Source: CAMEON01 sp045577755 (GTDB lineage: Bacteria > Bacillota > Clostridia > Oscillospirales > CAG-272). From it: a DNA stretch of 37,577 nucleotides. A program made the translations under genes and the position numbers. This document shows positions 1 through 6,723 of this stretch, in pieces. How positions within the stretch are numbered: the first letter of the stretch is position 1; every line of letters begins with the position of its first letter. The notes beneath the pieces were generated by a model. The model had not been told where the DNA came from. It worked only from the letters and a program-made list of their open reading frames with translations, and ran no database searches. Location: the NCBI GenBank assembly GCA_045577755.1, contig JAZNJA010000218.1, positions 1 to 37,577 of the forward strand. Direction: 5' to 3'.

Positions 1-181
1 CAGGCTTTTTCGTCATGCCTTTTTCTATTCTTTTCTTGTTGCTTTTCTTCTGCTTTGCGTTTTTCTCATACTGAATGCTACTGATTTCTCATTGTAAATG
101 CAAGCCCTTTGCTACTGTTGCATTTACTTTGAGAATTTACGATATTTTTTGGATATTCTACCTTGGATTCTTTCGCTGTTT
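1..181. other. Short intergenic edge region, no gene seen
   Basis: This AT- and pyrimidine-rich stretch lies downstream of the minus-strand membrane-protein gene. A weak AGGC/GCCT hairpin followed by T residues near bases 2-25 could be a terminator for a plus-strand gene outside the window, but the stem is only 4 bp. No reading frame here looks coding. Confidence 0.4.
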
Positions 182-961
182 TTACGAGGTGGCTTTACTT
201 CTCTTTTTCTGTTGGATCAGGAAGAAGACACCGTAAAAGGCGGCTATGTAGATCAAAAACAGCACCACCACGCCAATGGGGTAGAGGACGGGGCTTCCAC
301 CAAAGAGGTTGTAGAGTATATCATAGGGAGTACCGTCACCCTGCCGCAGGAACATATAGTTGGTGTCCAGAGCCATATTCGCGATATAGGCGGCGGCACA
401 GAAGACCGCGAGGATGGCGTAGGTGATGGGGATGTTCCGCTTTTTCATGCTGGCTTGGCCCGACAGGACGATGTAGAGGGAGGCGAAGCCCGAGATGCAG
501 TGGGTCAGACCCGAGGCTACGTTGTCCAGGGAGAGGACGGGGTAGGCGTTGTAGTTCTGCCCCGCGCCTACGGTGCCCAGGATGGCACCCAGGAGGCCGA
601 ATATGAAGACGAAATCCAGAGCCGCCTCCCGCACCCGTCCTTTGGTGAATGCAGCCAGGGGAATGGTGATGAGCTGGATACTACACAGGAACAGGGGGAG
701 GTGATTATGCCAGGTGGTGGGATCGTCGCTGCGGTAGCACATGATGGCGATCTTGGCGATCTCGATGGCATCCATAAGAATGGCGGTGATCATCAAGGTC
801 GTATTCCTCGTGAGGTCATCCCTGCGGCGGTTGCGGAGTCCCAACCAGACCGACAGAGCAAACATAGCGAACAGCAGAAATCCGACAAAGAGGATATGCT
901 GCCAGGACAGGTAGCCCTCGGGCTCGCGGGCATAGCCGCCGATGCCGAGAAATTCTTTCAT
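182..961 (-). CDS. TMEM164/YwaF-like integral membrane protein
   Basis: This 259-residue protein is almost entirely hydrophobic, with about seven predicted membrane segments and a basic C-terminal tail (QQKKRSKATS). It resembles the bacterial YwaF (TIGR02206) proteins related to eukaryotic TMEM164; the segment HNHLPLFLCSIQL fits the histidine-containing core of that family. Human TMEM164 has been described as an acyltransferase, but whether bacterial members share that activity is not established, so I assign no reaction. I chose the ATG at 961 because AGGAG lies 5-6 nt before it; the longer upstream frame to 1000 has no ribosome site. The gene stands alone, with its own candidate -10 element upstream, and is not obviously tied to the tRNA genes that follow. 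Confidence 0.8.
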   Translation of the reverse strand: MKEFLGIGGYAREPEGYLSWQHILFVGFLLFAMFALSVWLGLRNRRRDDLTRNTTLMITAILMDAIEIAKIAIMCYRSDDPTTWHNHLPLFLCSIQLITIPLAAFTKGRVREAALDFVFIFGLLGAILGTVGAGQNYNAYPVLSLDNVASGLTHCISGFASLYIVLSGQASMKKRNIPITYAILAVFCAAAYIANMALDTNYMFLRQGDGTPYDILYNLFGGSPVLYPIGVVVLFLIYIAAFYGVFFLIQQKKRSKATS

Positions 962-1074
962 ATCAATCTCCTTTCGGGTATGGATGAAAGGATGGATCAC
1001 GGTCGGTCAACAGAGCGGATACGATGATGCCGCACGATAGCTTCGGAATCCATTCTACATACTTCGACACAACC

Positions 1075-1080
1075 ATTATA
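1075..1080 (-). promoter_or_regulatory. Possible -10 element of the TMEM164-like gene
   Basis: On the minus strand a perfect TATAAT lies about 115 nt before the start codon. No good -35 is found 16-18 nt upstream, so this is only a candidate. A perfect AT-rich palindrome lies about 35-60 bp further upstream. Confidence 0.35.
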
Positions 1081-1114
1081 GCATAGGAAAGCATTCTTCG
1101 GTTGTTAAGCCCGA

Positions 1115-1135
1115 AAATTTAATAGTATTAAATTT
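1115..1135. repeat. Perfect AT-rich palindrome upstream of the membrane-protein gene
   Basis: AAATTTAAT and ATTAAATTT (9 bp each) are separated by AGT. The position, upstream of a candidate -10, fits an operator or activator site, but no regulator is known. It could also simply be AT-rich intergenic DNA. Confidence 0.5.
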
Positions 1136-1213
1136 ATCTGTGATGCAGAAGGATCCGAATCGGCCGTTACACGGTGACCAGACACGGTGAAAGAGCAAAG
1201 AAGATAGCTCGGC

Positions 1214-1314
1214 GGCATTTTGCAGAGGTTCTGCATTACCCCTTATCCGCACGAAAAAAGCAGGGCGTGTTGATGCACTCCCTGCTTTTTTGGTGCGGGC
1301 AAGAGGACTTGAAC
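1214..1314 (-). repeat. Distal copy of a 101-bp tRNA-Leu 3'-end plus terminator duplication
   Basis: This copy matches 1373-1473 at 97 of 101 positions; all four differences are transitions. It contains the last 24 nt of the tRNA-Leu(CAG) gene with CCA (1291-1314), then the terminator hairpin (1254-1291) and about 40 bp beyond. The remaining 5' part of the tRNA is absent and the sequence diverges after 1314. The two copies are offset by 159 bp, with 58 bp of unique DNA between them. Confidence 0.85.
1254..1291 (-). terminator. Duplicated copy of the tRNA-Leu terminator
   Basis: AAAAAAGCAGGG pairs with CCCTGCTTTTTT around a short loop. This is the second copy of the hairpin that directly follows tRNA-Leu(CAG). 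Flanking A and T runs make it potentially bidirectional. Confidence 0.75.
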
Positions 1315-1412
1315 ATCCTCCGCTTCGCTCCGGGGCAAGATGCGCCGACATAGTGCCAACGAGATGCTCGCTGGCATCTTGCAGAGGTCCTGCATCACCC
1401 CTTATCCGCACG

Positions 1413-1450
1413 AAAAAAGCAGGGCGTGCTGATGCACTCCCTGCTTTTTT
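1413..1450 (-). terminator. Terminator of the tRNA-Leu transcription unit
   Basis: Immediately after the encoded CCA of tRNA-Leu(CAG), a hairpin with stem AAAAGCAGGG/CCCTGCTTTT ends in six T residues on the minus strand. It lies where an intrinsic terminator of the two-tRNA operon is expected. Confidence 0.85.
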
Positions 1451-1452
1451 GG

Positions 1453-1536
1453 TGCGGGCAAGAGGACTTGAACCTCCACCGAGTTGCCCCGACTAGAACC
1501 TGAATCTAGCGCGTCTGCCAATTCCGCCATGCCCGC
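1453..1536 (-). tRNA. tRNA-Leu (anticodon CAG)
   Basis: This is an 84-nt class II tRNA on the minus strand. The 7-bp acceptor stem (GCGGGCA/TGCCCGC), anticodon stem CTAGA/TCTAG with loop TTCAGGT giving anticodon CAG, a variable arm and the T-loop GTTCAAGTC are readable. Discriminator A is followed by an encoded CCA at 1450-1452. It reads CUG codons. It is the second gene of a two-tRNA unit after tRNA-Leu(GAG). Confidence 0.96.
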
Positions 1537-1573
1537 TTATGGAGTTGCACCGAATACTCGATGCAACGGTTGG

Positions 1574-1655
1574 TGCGAGAAACGGGACTTGAACCCGTAC
1601 GGTGTGAACCACACGCCCCTCAAACGTGCGCGTCTGCCAGTTCCGCCACTCTCGC
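1574..1655 (-). tRNA. tRNA-Leu (anticodon GAG)
   Basis: This is an 82-nt class II tRNA. Acceptor stem GCGAGAG pairs with TTCTCGC (one G-T wobble). The anticodon stem CACGT/GCGTG encloses loop TTGAGGG, giving anticodon GAG, which reads CUC/CUU leucine codons. The T-loop GTTCAAGTC and an encoded CCA (1571-1573) are present. It is the first gene of the unit, starting about 25 nt after the -10 element. Confidence 0.96.
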
Positions 1656-1679
1656 GTGTCGCTTGAACGCAACGGTGAT

Positions 1680-1708
1680 ATTATACACGATTTGCGTCAA
1701 AATGTCAA
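1680..1708 (-). promoter_or_regulatory. Consensus promoter of the tRNA-Leu operon
   Basis: On the minus strand TTGACA (1703-1708) is followed after exactly 17 nt by TATAAT (1680-1685). Both hexamers are perfect sigma-A consensus. The first tRNA begins 25 nt downstream, as expected for a strong stable-RNA promoter. Confidence 0.93.
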
Positions 1709-1801
1709 GGGGTTTTCCAAAAGTTTTTCAAAAATTTTCGCCAATTTTTCGCGGTGCTTCTACCGCTTCCCCGTTGACTCTCACAAGGGGCCCTATGGGG
1801 C

Positions 1802-1832
1802 AAAAGAGAAGGCATCCTGTGCCCGGTGCCTT
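1802..1832 (-). terminator. Probable terminator after cytidylate kinase
   Basis: AAGGCA pairs with TGCCTT around a 12-nt loop, followed by CTCTTTT on the minus strand about 27 nt after the kinase stop codon. The stem is short but the position suits the end of the three-gene operon. Confidence 0.5.
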
Positions 1833-1858
1833 GCTCTTTTATCCCTTGGATACGTTCC

Positions 1859-2440
1859 TTACAGCGCCTCCACGTAGGCGTTGCCCACGGGGTCAGTCTG
1901 ATAGGCCTCGAATGCCTTCCAGATGACCGCGGCCACCTCTTCGGGGGTGCGGCTCGTGGAATCCACGATGAGGTTGAAGTTATTCCAGTCGTAGTAGTCG
2001 GCGCCCTCGCCGTAGAACTTGATGAAGCGGGCCTGCTCCACCTTGCTCCTCTGCTCCAGCTCCTCGTAGATCTCTACCTCGGAGGCGGGCTCGCCGGGGC
2101 GGGGGTCGATGCCCACGCGGCGGGCGGCCACGGCGGGATCTACGGTGACGTAGACCTTGAAGGTATCGGGAGCGAAGAACCAGGCCATGCGGGAGTCGAA
2201 GACCAGCTTCTCGTCCTTGAGACGGATGGCCACCTCACGGGTGCGGTCGTCGATCTTTCTGTCCTCGGTGGGGTCGTCCACACAGCGCCGGTTGTACTCC
2301 AGGATGCTGATGCCCGCCTCGGCGGCCAGCTCCCGCATGATGTTGCCCGTGGAGTAGTAGGTGTAGCCGTGGTTTTCGACGATGAGCTTGGCAACGGTAG
2401 ACTTGCCGCTGCCCAGGCGGCCGGTGATGGTGATATGCAT
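1859..2440 (-). CDS. cmk: Cytidylate kinase-like protein (short, archaeal-type)
   Basis: The 193-residue protein starts with a P-loop, GRLGSGKST at residues 7-15, followed by a nucleotide monophosphate-kinase fold. The STGNIMREL segment and the basic region around RRVGIDPR fit the short CMP/dCMP kinase group, which lacks the extra domain of the 220-230-residue bacterial enzyme. The likely role is ATP-dependent phosphorylation of CMP or dCMP in the cytoplasm. The ATG at 2440 has AAGGAGA upstream. It is the last gene of an operon with the glycosyltransferase and RlmA-like genes (gaps 33 and 39 nt). Close relatives include kinases annotated only as cytidylate kinase-like, so substrate specificity is inferred. 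Confidence 0.75.
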   Translation of the reverse strand: MHITITGRLGSGKSTVAKLIVENHGYTYYSTGNIMRELAAEAGISILEYNRRCVDDPTEDRKIDDRTREVAIRLKDEKLVFDSRMAWFFAPDTFKVYVTVDPAVAARRVGIDPRPGEPASEVEIYEELEQRSKVEQARFIKFYGEGADYYDWNNFNLIVDSTSRTPEEVAAVIWKAFEAYQTDPVGNAYVEAL

Positions 2441-2479
2441 GATGATCTCTCCTTATCCCGCGGTTTATTTCAGAGTGGC

Positions 2480-3229
2480 TTACTTGATCTCGATCTCGAT
2501 CTTCTTGATGCGCTTCTTCATCTTGGACAGATCCTTCAGCATCTTGAAGGTATCCTTGAATACGTTGACCTTGGATTCTCTGTGGTTGATGATCTTGACG
2601 GGGGTCTCCACGATGACCTTGCCCAGCTTGGTGGCCCAGAGGATGGCCTCGAAGTCGAAGGCGAAGCCGTTGACCTCACAGCGGGGGAAGATCTCCCACA
2701 CGGTCTCCCGGGTGAAGGCCTTACAGCCGCACTGGGAGTCGGAGAGCTTGAAGCCGCCCACCAGGCAGAGAACCTTGATATAGATCTTGGAGGCCAGCTT
2801 ACGGATGAAGGTGTAGCCCTCGTAGCCGTCCTTGTGGAGGTTGCGGGAGCCGATGACCATGTGGGCCTGGGGGTTGGCGGCGAACTCGTCGTAGACCTGC
2901 TTGATCACGTCACAGCCGTAGGCCAGGTCGGCATCGGTGAACATGACGATATCCCCCTCGGCGGCCAGGAGCGCGGTGCGGACGGCGCAGCCCTTGCCCT
3001 TGTTGTCGGGGTAGCCCACTACGCGGACGTTGGGGAGATTCATCTCCTCCACGATCTTGTCACAGCCGTCCTTGGATCCGTCGTTGGAGAAAATAATCTC
3101 GTAATTCTCAAAGGTGGCGGACATATACTCGTGCAGGGTCTTGGCGGTATCGGCGATGATACTGCTCTCGTTGTACATGGGGATGCAGAGGGAGATCTTC
3201 TTGTTGAATACGGTCTCGACGGTGCTCAT
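2480..3229 (-). CDS. GT2 family glycosyltransferase, dolichyl-phosphate glucose synthase-like
   Basis: This 249-residue GT-A protein carries SLCIPMYNES (residues 13-22), SNDGSKDG (48-55) and the metal-binding DAD of FTDADLAYG (99-101). The overall pattern, with GSR and QCGCKAF, matches the dolichyl/polyprenyl-phosphate glucosyl- or mannosyltransferase branch (ALG5-like). The likely reaction is transfer of a hexose from a nucleotide sugar to a lipid phosphate at the inner membrane face. No transmembrane segment is visible, so it is probably peripheral; the very basic C-terminal end (KMKKRIKKIEIEIK) could contact the membrane. It lies second in a three-gene minus-strand operon. The acceptor cannot be read from the sequence. 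Confidence 0.85.
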   Translation of the reverse strand: MSTVETVFNKKISLCIPMYNESSIIADTAKTLHEYMSATFENYEIIFSNDGSKDGCDKIVEEMNLPNVRVVGYPDNKGKGCAVRTALLAAEGDIVMFTDADLAYGCDVIKQVYDEFAANPQAHMVIGSRNLHKDGYEGYTFIRKLASKIYIKVLCLVGGFKLSDSQCGCKAFTRETVWEIFPRCEVNGFAFDFEAILWATKLGKVIVETPVKIINHRESKVNVFKDTFKMLKDLSKMKKRIKKIEIEIK

Positions 3230-3262
3230 GGTGATTTCCTTTCGGTGGGAATTATTTCTGTA

Positions 3263-4165
3263 TCAGATTTTTTCGTAGACGTGGAGATCGAAGGACACCT
3301 CGGTCACGAGGGCCTCGGCGGCGGCGAGACGGGCGTGGCCGTCGCGGCTTGTCCGCCAGTAGTAGGGAGTCATGGAGAACAGGGCTTCCATATGCTCCGG
3401 GTCCTCCACGGTGATGGAAAAGGTAACGCTTCGCGTCTCGACCAACCGCAGCCCCTCCTCCCCGGTGGGAAGATCCCGGCGGGGGTCGTTCAGGTAGGGA
3501 TCGTCGTAAACCAGCTGCTTCAGGCCGAAAAGGTGGCGCTCGCCCGCTCCCGCCACCACAAGGTGGCCGTCCGACCTCAGCACCCGGGCGTACTCGGCGG
3601 GGGCACAGGGGGCGAAAACGTTGATGACGGTGTCAAAGCTCCCGTCAGCCACGGGAAGCTCGAAAACACTCCCCACGGCGTAAAGAGTGGCGGCCGGCTG
3701 TCCGCGGTTCATGCACGCGCGTCGCGCCGTCTTAGCGGCGGCGTCCACGGCGAATTTGGAGAGGTCAACTCCCATCACGGAGTATCCTGCCTCAACCACG
3801 TGACCCGCGTAGTATCCTTCCCCGCAGCCCGCGTCCAGGACGAGCCCACCCGCGGGGGTGATCTCCTTCACCAGCGCGGCCAGCGCCTCGGCGGCGGGGC
3901 TGTAGTAACCGCTCCGCAGGAAAGCGGAACGGGCACGGACGGCCTCCTTGGAGTCGCCGCCTCCGCCATGACCCGGAGCCAGGTGGACGTATCCGCCCGC
4001 GCCACCGTCAAAAAGGTGAGACTTCCCCCGGGGATTACGGTCAGAGAGGAGCCCCTCACAGGCGAGGCTCCTTCCCTCGGCCGTCACCGACAGGGCGGCT
4101 CCGCAAACGGGGCAGGCCAGGATTCCCAGCAGGCGGGGATTCAGTTCACGGTTCAGGTCCAGCAT
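3263..4165 (-). CDS. RlmA-like 23S rRNA (guanine-N1) methyltransferase
   Basis: The N terminus carries a zinc-finger pattern (C18, C21, C36, H50) followed by LFDGGAGGYVHL, matching the RlmA family, which methylates N1 of a guanine in helix 35 of 23S rRNA. The S-adenosylmethionine motif is LVLDAGCGEGYY at 108-119, and NVFAPCAPAEYARVL matches the family active-site region. The protein is 300 residues, slightly longer than the usual 270-285. The spacing between the third and fourth zinc ligands (13 residues) is larger than the 3 in the Escherichia coli enzyme. A ribosome site TGGAG precedes the ATG at 4165. It is the first gene of the rlmA-GT2-cmk operon. RlmA(I) and RlmA(II) cannot be separated here. 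Confidence 0.85.
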   Translation of the reverse strand: MLDLNRELNPRLLGILACPVCGAALSVTAEGRSLACEGLLSDRNPRGKSHLFDGGAGGYVHLAPGHGGGGDSKEAVRARSAFLRSGYYSPAAEALAALVKEITPAGGLVLDAGCGEGYYAGHVVEAGYSVMGVDLSKFAVDAAAKTARRACMNRGQPAATLYAVGSVFELPVADGSFDTVINVFAPCAPAEYARVLRSDGHLVVAGAGERHLFGLKQLVYDDPYLNDPRRDLPTGEEGLRLVETRSVTFSITVEDPEHMEALFSMTPYYWRTSRDGHARLAAAEALVTEVSFDLHVYEKI

Positions 4166-4196
4166 AGTTCACTCCATTGGTGGGTCATAATGCTTT

Positions 4197-4225
4197 ATTA
4201 TACACTATTTCGCGTGGGTATGCAA
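4197..4225 (-). promoter_or_regulatory. Promoter of the rlmA-GT2-cmk operon
   Basis: On the minus strand TTGCAT (4220-4225), a 17-nt spacer and a perfect TATAAT (4197-4202) lie about 32 nt before the start of the RlmA-like gene. Confidence 0.85.
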
Positions 4226-4309
4226 GGGGTTTTTGAGGATTTTTCGGATTTTTGCGAATTTTCCGTCTTTTCGGCGCGCCGCAGATGGTCTTTTTCCGCT
4301 CGGGAGGAA

Positions 4310-5980
4310 TCAGACCTCGGGATCCGTTCCGTCTCTCGGATCATTGGGAAGGTCCTCCTCCCACGGCTCCTCGGGGACCGAAAGGACCTCCTCGCTGACA
4401 ATGGCATCCACCGGCATCTCGAACCAGAATATCGAGCCCTCACCGACCTTGGACTCCACGCCGTAGGTGGTATGGTGAGCCTCCAGGATCTGCTTGACGA
4501 TGGAGAGGCCCAATCCCGTTCCAATCATGGCGCGGCGGTGGACCTTATCGATCTTGTAGTAGCGATCCCAGATGAGGGGGATCTGATCGGGAGAGATCCC
4601 CGCGCCGCTGTCGATGATCGAGACGCGCACGCGGTTGCCGTTCTCGCTGAGCTTCTGGGTGACCCGCACCAGCTTGTCCTCGCCCGTGTAGTTGATGGCG
4701 TTATTGATGAGGTTATAGATGACCTGCAGGAGCATGGTGCGGTCAGCGCGGATGTCCACCGAGATGTCGGATTCGTACTCGATGCGGTAGCCGTCCTTCT
4801 GGGTCAGCTTCTCGTAACGGAGCAGGGTGGCCTCGATCAGCTCGGTGAGGTTGAATACCTCGGGGGTCGGGGCGCGGGAGCCTGCCCGCAGCTTGGAAAG
4901 GTCCAGAAGGTCGTTGACCAGCTGGGACAGCCGCTCGGTCTCGTCGATGATGACCTGGACGTTTTCGGGGGTATTCTCACCGGGCAGATCCCGCATGACC
5001 TCACTGTAGCCGATGATCATGGTCAGAGGGGTCCGCAGGTCGTGGGAGATATTGGCGATGAGCTCCTTCTGGAGGGTATCGGTGCGGGCCAGCTGCTCCG
5101 AGGCGTGGGTCAGGGAGCGGGACAGCTCCACCACCTCCCGATAGCCGTCGGCGCTGAAGTCAGCGTCGTAGCGGCCCGTTGCCAGCCGCTTGGCGGCGCG
5201 GTTCATCTTTTTGATGGGCTCGGAGATGTTGCGGGAGATGAGGATGGCCAGGAACAGGGCGCCCCACAGGAGGATGAAGGCGATCATCCAGAACTGGGTC
5301 TTGAGGGTCTGCACCGTGGCGTTCAGGGGCTCCAGCTCGGAATTGAGCATGAGGATATAGCTCTCCCCCCGATGGCCCATGATAACGCGGACGTGGACCA
5401 TGTTGACGTCTCCGCTCAGGGGCGACAGCCAGGGCATATCGCGGAAATCCTCCCGATCTCCCTGGGGAGGTCTCTCACCGGGCATGGTATCGGGGAGAGC
5501 TTCAAAGAGCGTATCCGGGGAGACCCTTGTGGTATAGACGCCGCCATTGTGGACGGCCCGGTTATAGAGGTGGGTCAGGTATCGGTTGGAGATGCGGTGG
5601 ATGAGGCAATCGGCAGTCACCTCGGCGCTGATGATCTGCTGGGCAGTAGGGCCTTCCACCCGAAAAAGACGGATGCAGAGCAGGTACTCGGTAGCGCAGT
5701 TCTCCACCGTACTCTCCAGGTCGGAGGGATGGTTTTGGACGGCATCGGTGATGAGGCGGTCCGCCGTATCCAGCTCCTTGTACTTACTCTGGCTGTAGAA
5801 GTAGTTCAGAAGGCCGATCTGCATGACCCAGACCACCGTCAGGATGAACAGGGTAAAGATCGCCAGGTAGGCAAACAGCTTCCAGGAAATGCTGATACGC
5901 CCCCCGACACCCTTGCGGCGGCGGGGGGAGGCGTTCATTTTATGGGATTCGGATCTGTCCGACCGTTTGGAAAGAGCCAT
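4310..5980 (-). CDS. Sensor histidine kinase, OmpR-partner type
   Basis: The 556-residue kinase has two transmembrane helices (about residues 34-58 and 230-250) bracketing an extracytoplasmic sensor region of about 170 residues with no recognised fold. A HAMP linker (250-305) follows, then the HisKA dimerisation helix with phosphorylatable H313 in NISHDLRTP and the ATPase domain (N-box NLINNAINYTGE, DSGAGIS, GTGLGLSIVKQI). It should autophosphorylate on H313 and pass phosphate to the adjacent regulator. The start lies 5 nt after the regulator stop. The N terminus is unusually basic, and the C-terminal 25 residues are acidic and proline-containing. The signal is unknown; the HtrA neighbour suggests envelope stress. 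Confidence 0.93.
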   Translation of the reverse strand: MALSKRSDRSESHKMNASPRRRKGVGGRISISWKLFAYLAIFTLFILTVVWVMQIGLLNYFYSQSKYKELDTADRLITDAVQNHPSDLESTVENCATEYLLCIRLFRVEGPTAQQIISAEVTADCLIHRISNRYLTHLYNRAVHNGGVYTTRVSPDTLFEALPDTMPGERPPQGDREDFRDMPWLSPLSGDVNMVHVRVIMGHRGESYILMLNSELEPLNATVQTLKTQFWMIAFILLWGALFLAILISRNISEPIKKMNRAAKRLATGRYDADFSADGYREVVELSRSLTHASEQLARTDTLQKELIANISHDLRTPLTMIIGYSEVMRDLPGENTPENVQVIIDETERLSQLVNDLLDLSKLRAGSRAPTPEVFNLTELIEATLLRYEKLTQKDGYRIEYESDISVDIRADRTMLLQVIYNLINNAINYTGEDKLVRVTQKLSENGNRVRVSIIDSGAGISPDQIPLIWDRYYKIDKVHRRAMIGTGLGLSIVKQILEAHHTTYGVESKVGEGSIFWFEMPVDAIVSEEVLSVPEEPWEEDLPNDPRDGTDPEV

Positions 5981-5985
5981 AGCGG

Positions 5986-6681
5986 TCAGCTTCCCTCAAA
6001 GCGATACCCGACGCCTCGCAGGGTGACGATGTACTTGGCGTAGGGACCCAGGCTCTTGCGCAGGAGCTTGATGTGGGTATCCAGGGTACGGGCATCCCCG
6101 AAGAAATCGTAGCCCCAGACCTCGCTGATGAGCTTTTCACGGGATAGAGCAATATTGCGGTTGGAGAGCATATAGAAGAAGAGATCGTACTCCTTGGGGG
6201 ACATATCCACCCGCTCGCCGTCCACGTAGACGATGCGGGCGGTGACGTCGGCACGCAGGCCGCCGCCATCCAGCTCGATGACCCGGTTGGGGGTGGGATT
6301 CCCCGCGGTGACGGCAGGGCGATTGACCCGCTTCATGACGGCGTCCACGCGGAGCATCAGCTCCTTGGGGGAGAAGGGCTTGGTCACATAGTCGTCAATG
6401 CCCAGCTCAAAGCCGTTGATCTTGTCGTACTCCTCTCCGCGGGCGGAGAGCATGATGATGGGGGTCTGGGTGATCTTTCGGATCTCACGGCAGGCCGAGA
6501 AGCCGTCCAGCTCAGGCATCATGATATCCATGATGATGAGGTCGAAGGTCTCCTTGCGGCACAGCACCACGGCCTCCATGCCGTCTCCTGCCTCGGTGAC
6601 GGTATGGCCCTCGAACTCGGCATACTTGCGGATGATGGAGCGAATGCGGCTTTCGTCATCTACGATCAGAATATGGTACAT
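5986..6681 (-). CDS. OmpR/PhoB-family response regulator
   Basis: The 231-residue protein has a receiver domain with the acidic pair D8/D9, phosphoacceptor D52 in IIMDIMMPELDG, and K101 in YVTKPF. It continues into a winged-helix DNA-binding domain (about 130-231), with the typical ending YIVTLRGVGYRFEGS. It pairs with the histidine kinase that begins 5 nt downstream, so the two are almost certainly co-translated partners. Upstream, htrA ends 42 nt away on the same strand, suggesting a common transcript. Its target sites cannot be inferred with confidence; the inverted repeat in the htrA leader is one candidate. Confidence 0.95.
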   Translation of the reverse strand: MYHILIVDDESRIRSIIRKYAEFEGHTVTEAGDGMEAVVLCRKETFDLIIMDIMMPELDGFSACREIRKITQTPIIMLSARGEEYDKINGFELGIDDYVTKPFSPKELMLRVDAVMKRVNRPAVTAGNPTPNRVIELDGGGLRADVTARIVYVDGERVDMSPKEYDLFFYMLSNRNIALSREKLISEVWGYDFFGDARTLDTHIKLLRKSLGPYAKYIVTLRGVGYRFEGS

Positions 6682-6723
6682 AGGATTACCAGCCTTTCTT
6701 GAAATGGTCGGAGAGGGGAGAGG

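Noticed and set aside
1076..1496. Short frames over the tRNA-Leu duplication giving peptides such as RARGLEPP
   Set aside because: These are translations of tRNA 3' ends and terminators, a known source of false proteins; no ribosome site or codon signal.
1826..6043. A 1405-codon open frame on the plus strand
   Set aside because: It runs antisense through the kinase, glycosyltransferase, methyltransferase and two-component genes, all of which have clear motifs and ribosome sites. Long antisense frames are expected at this GC content and codon bias.
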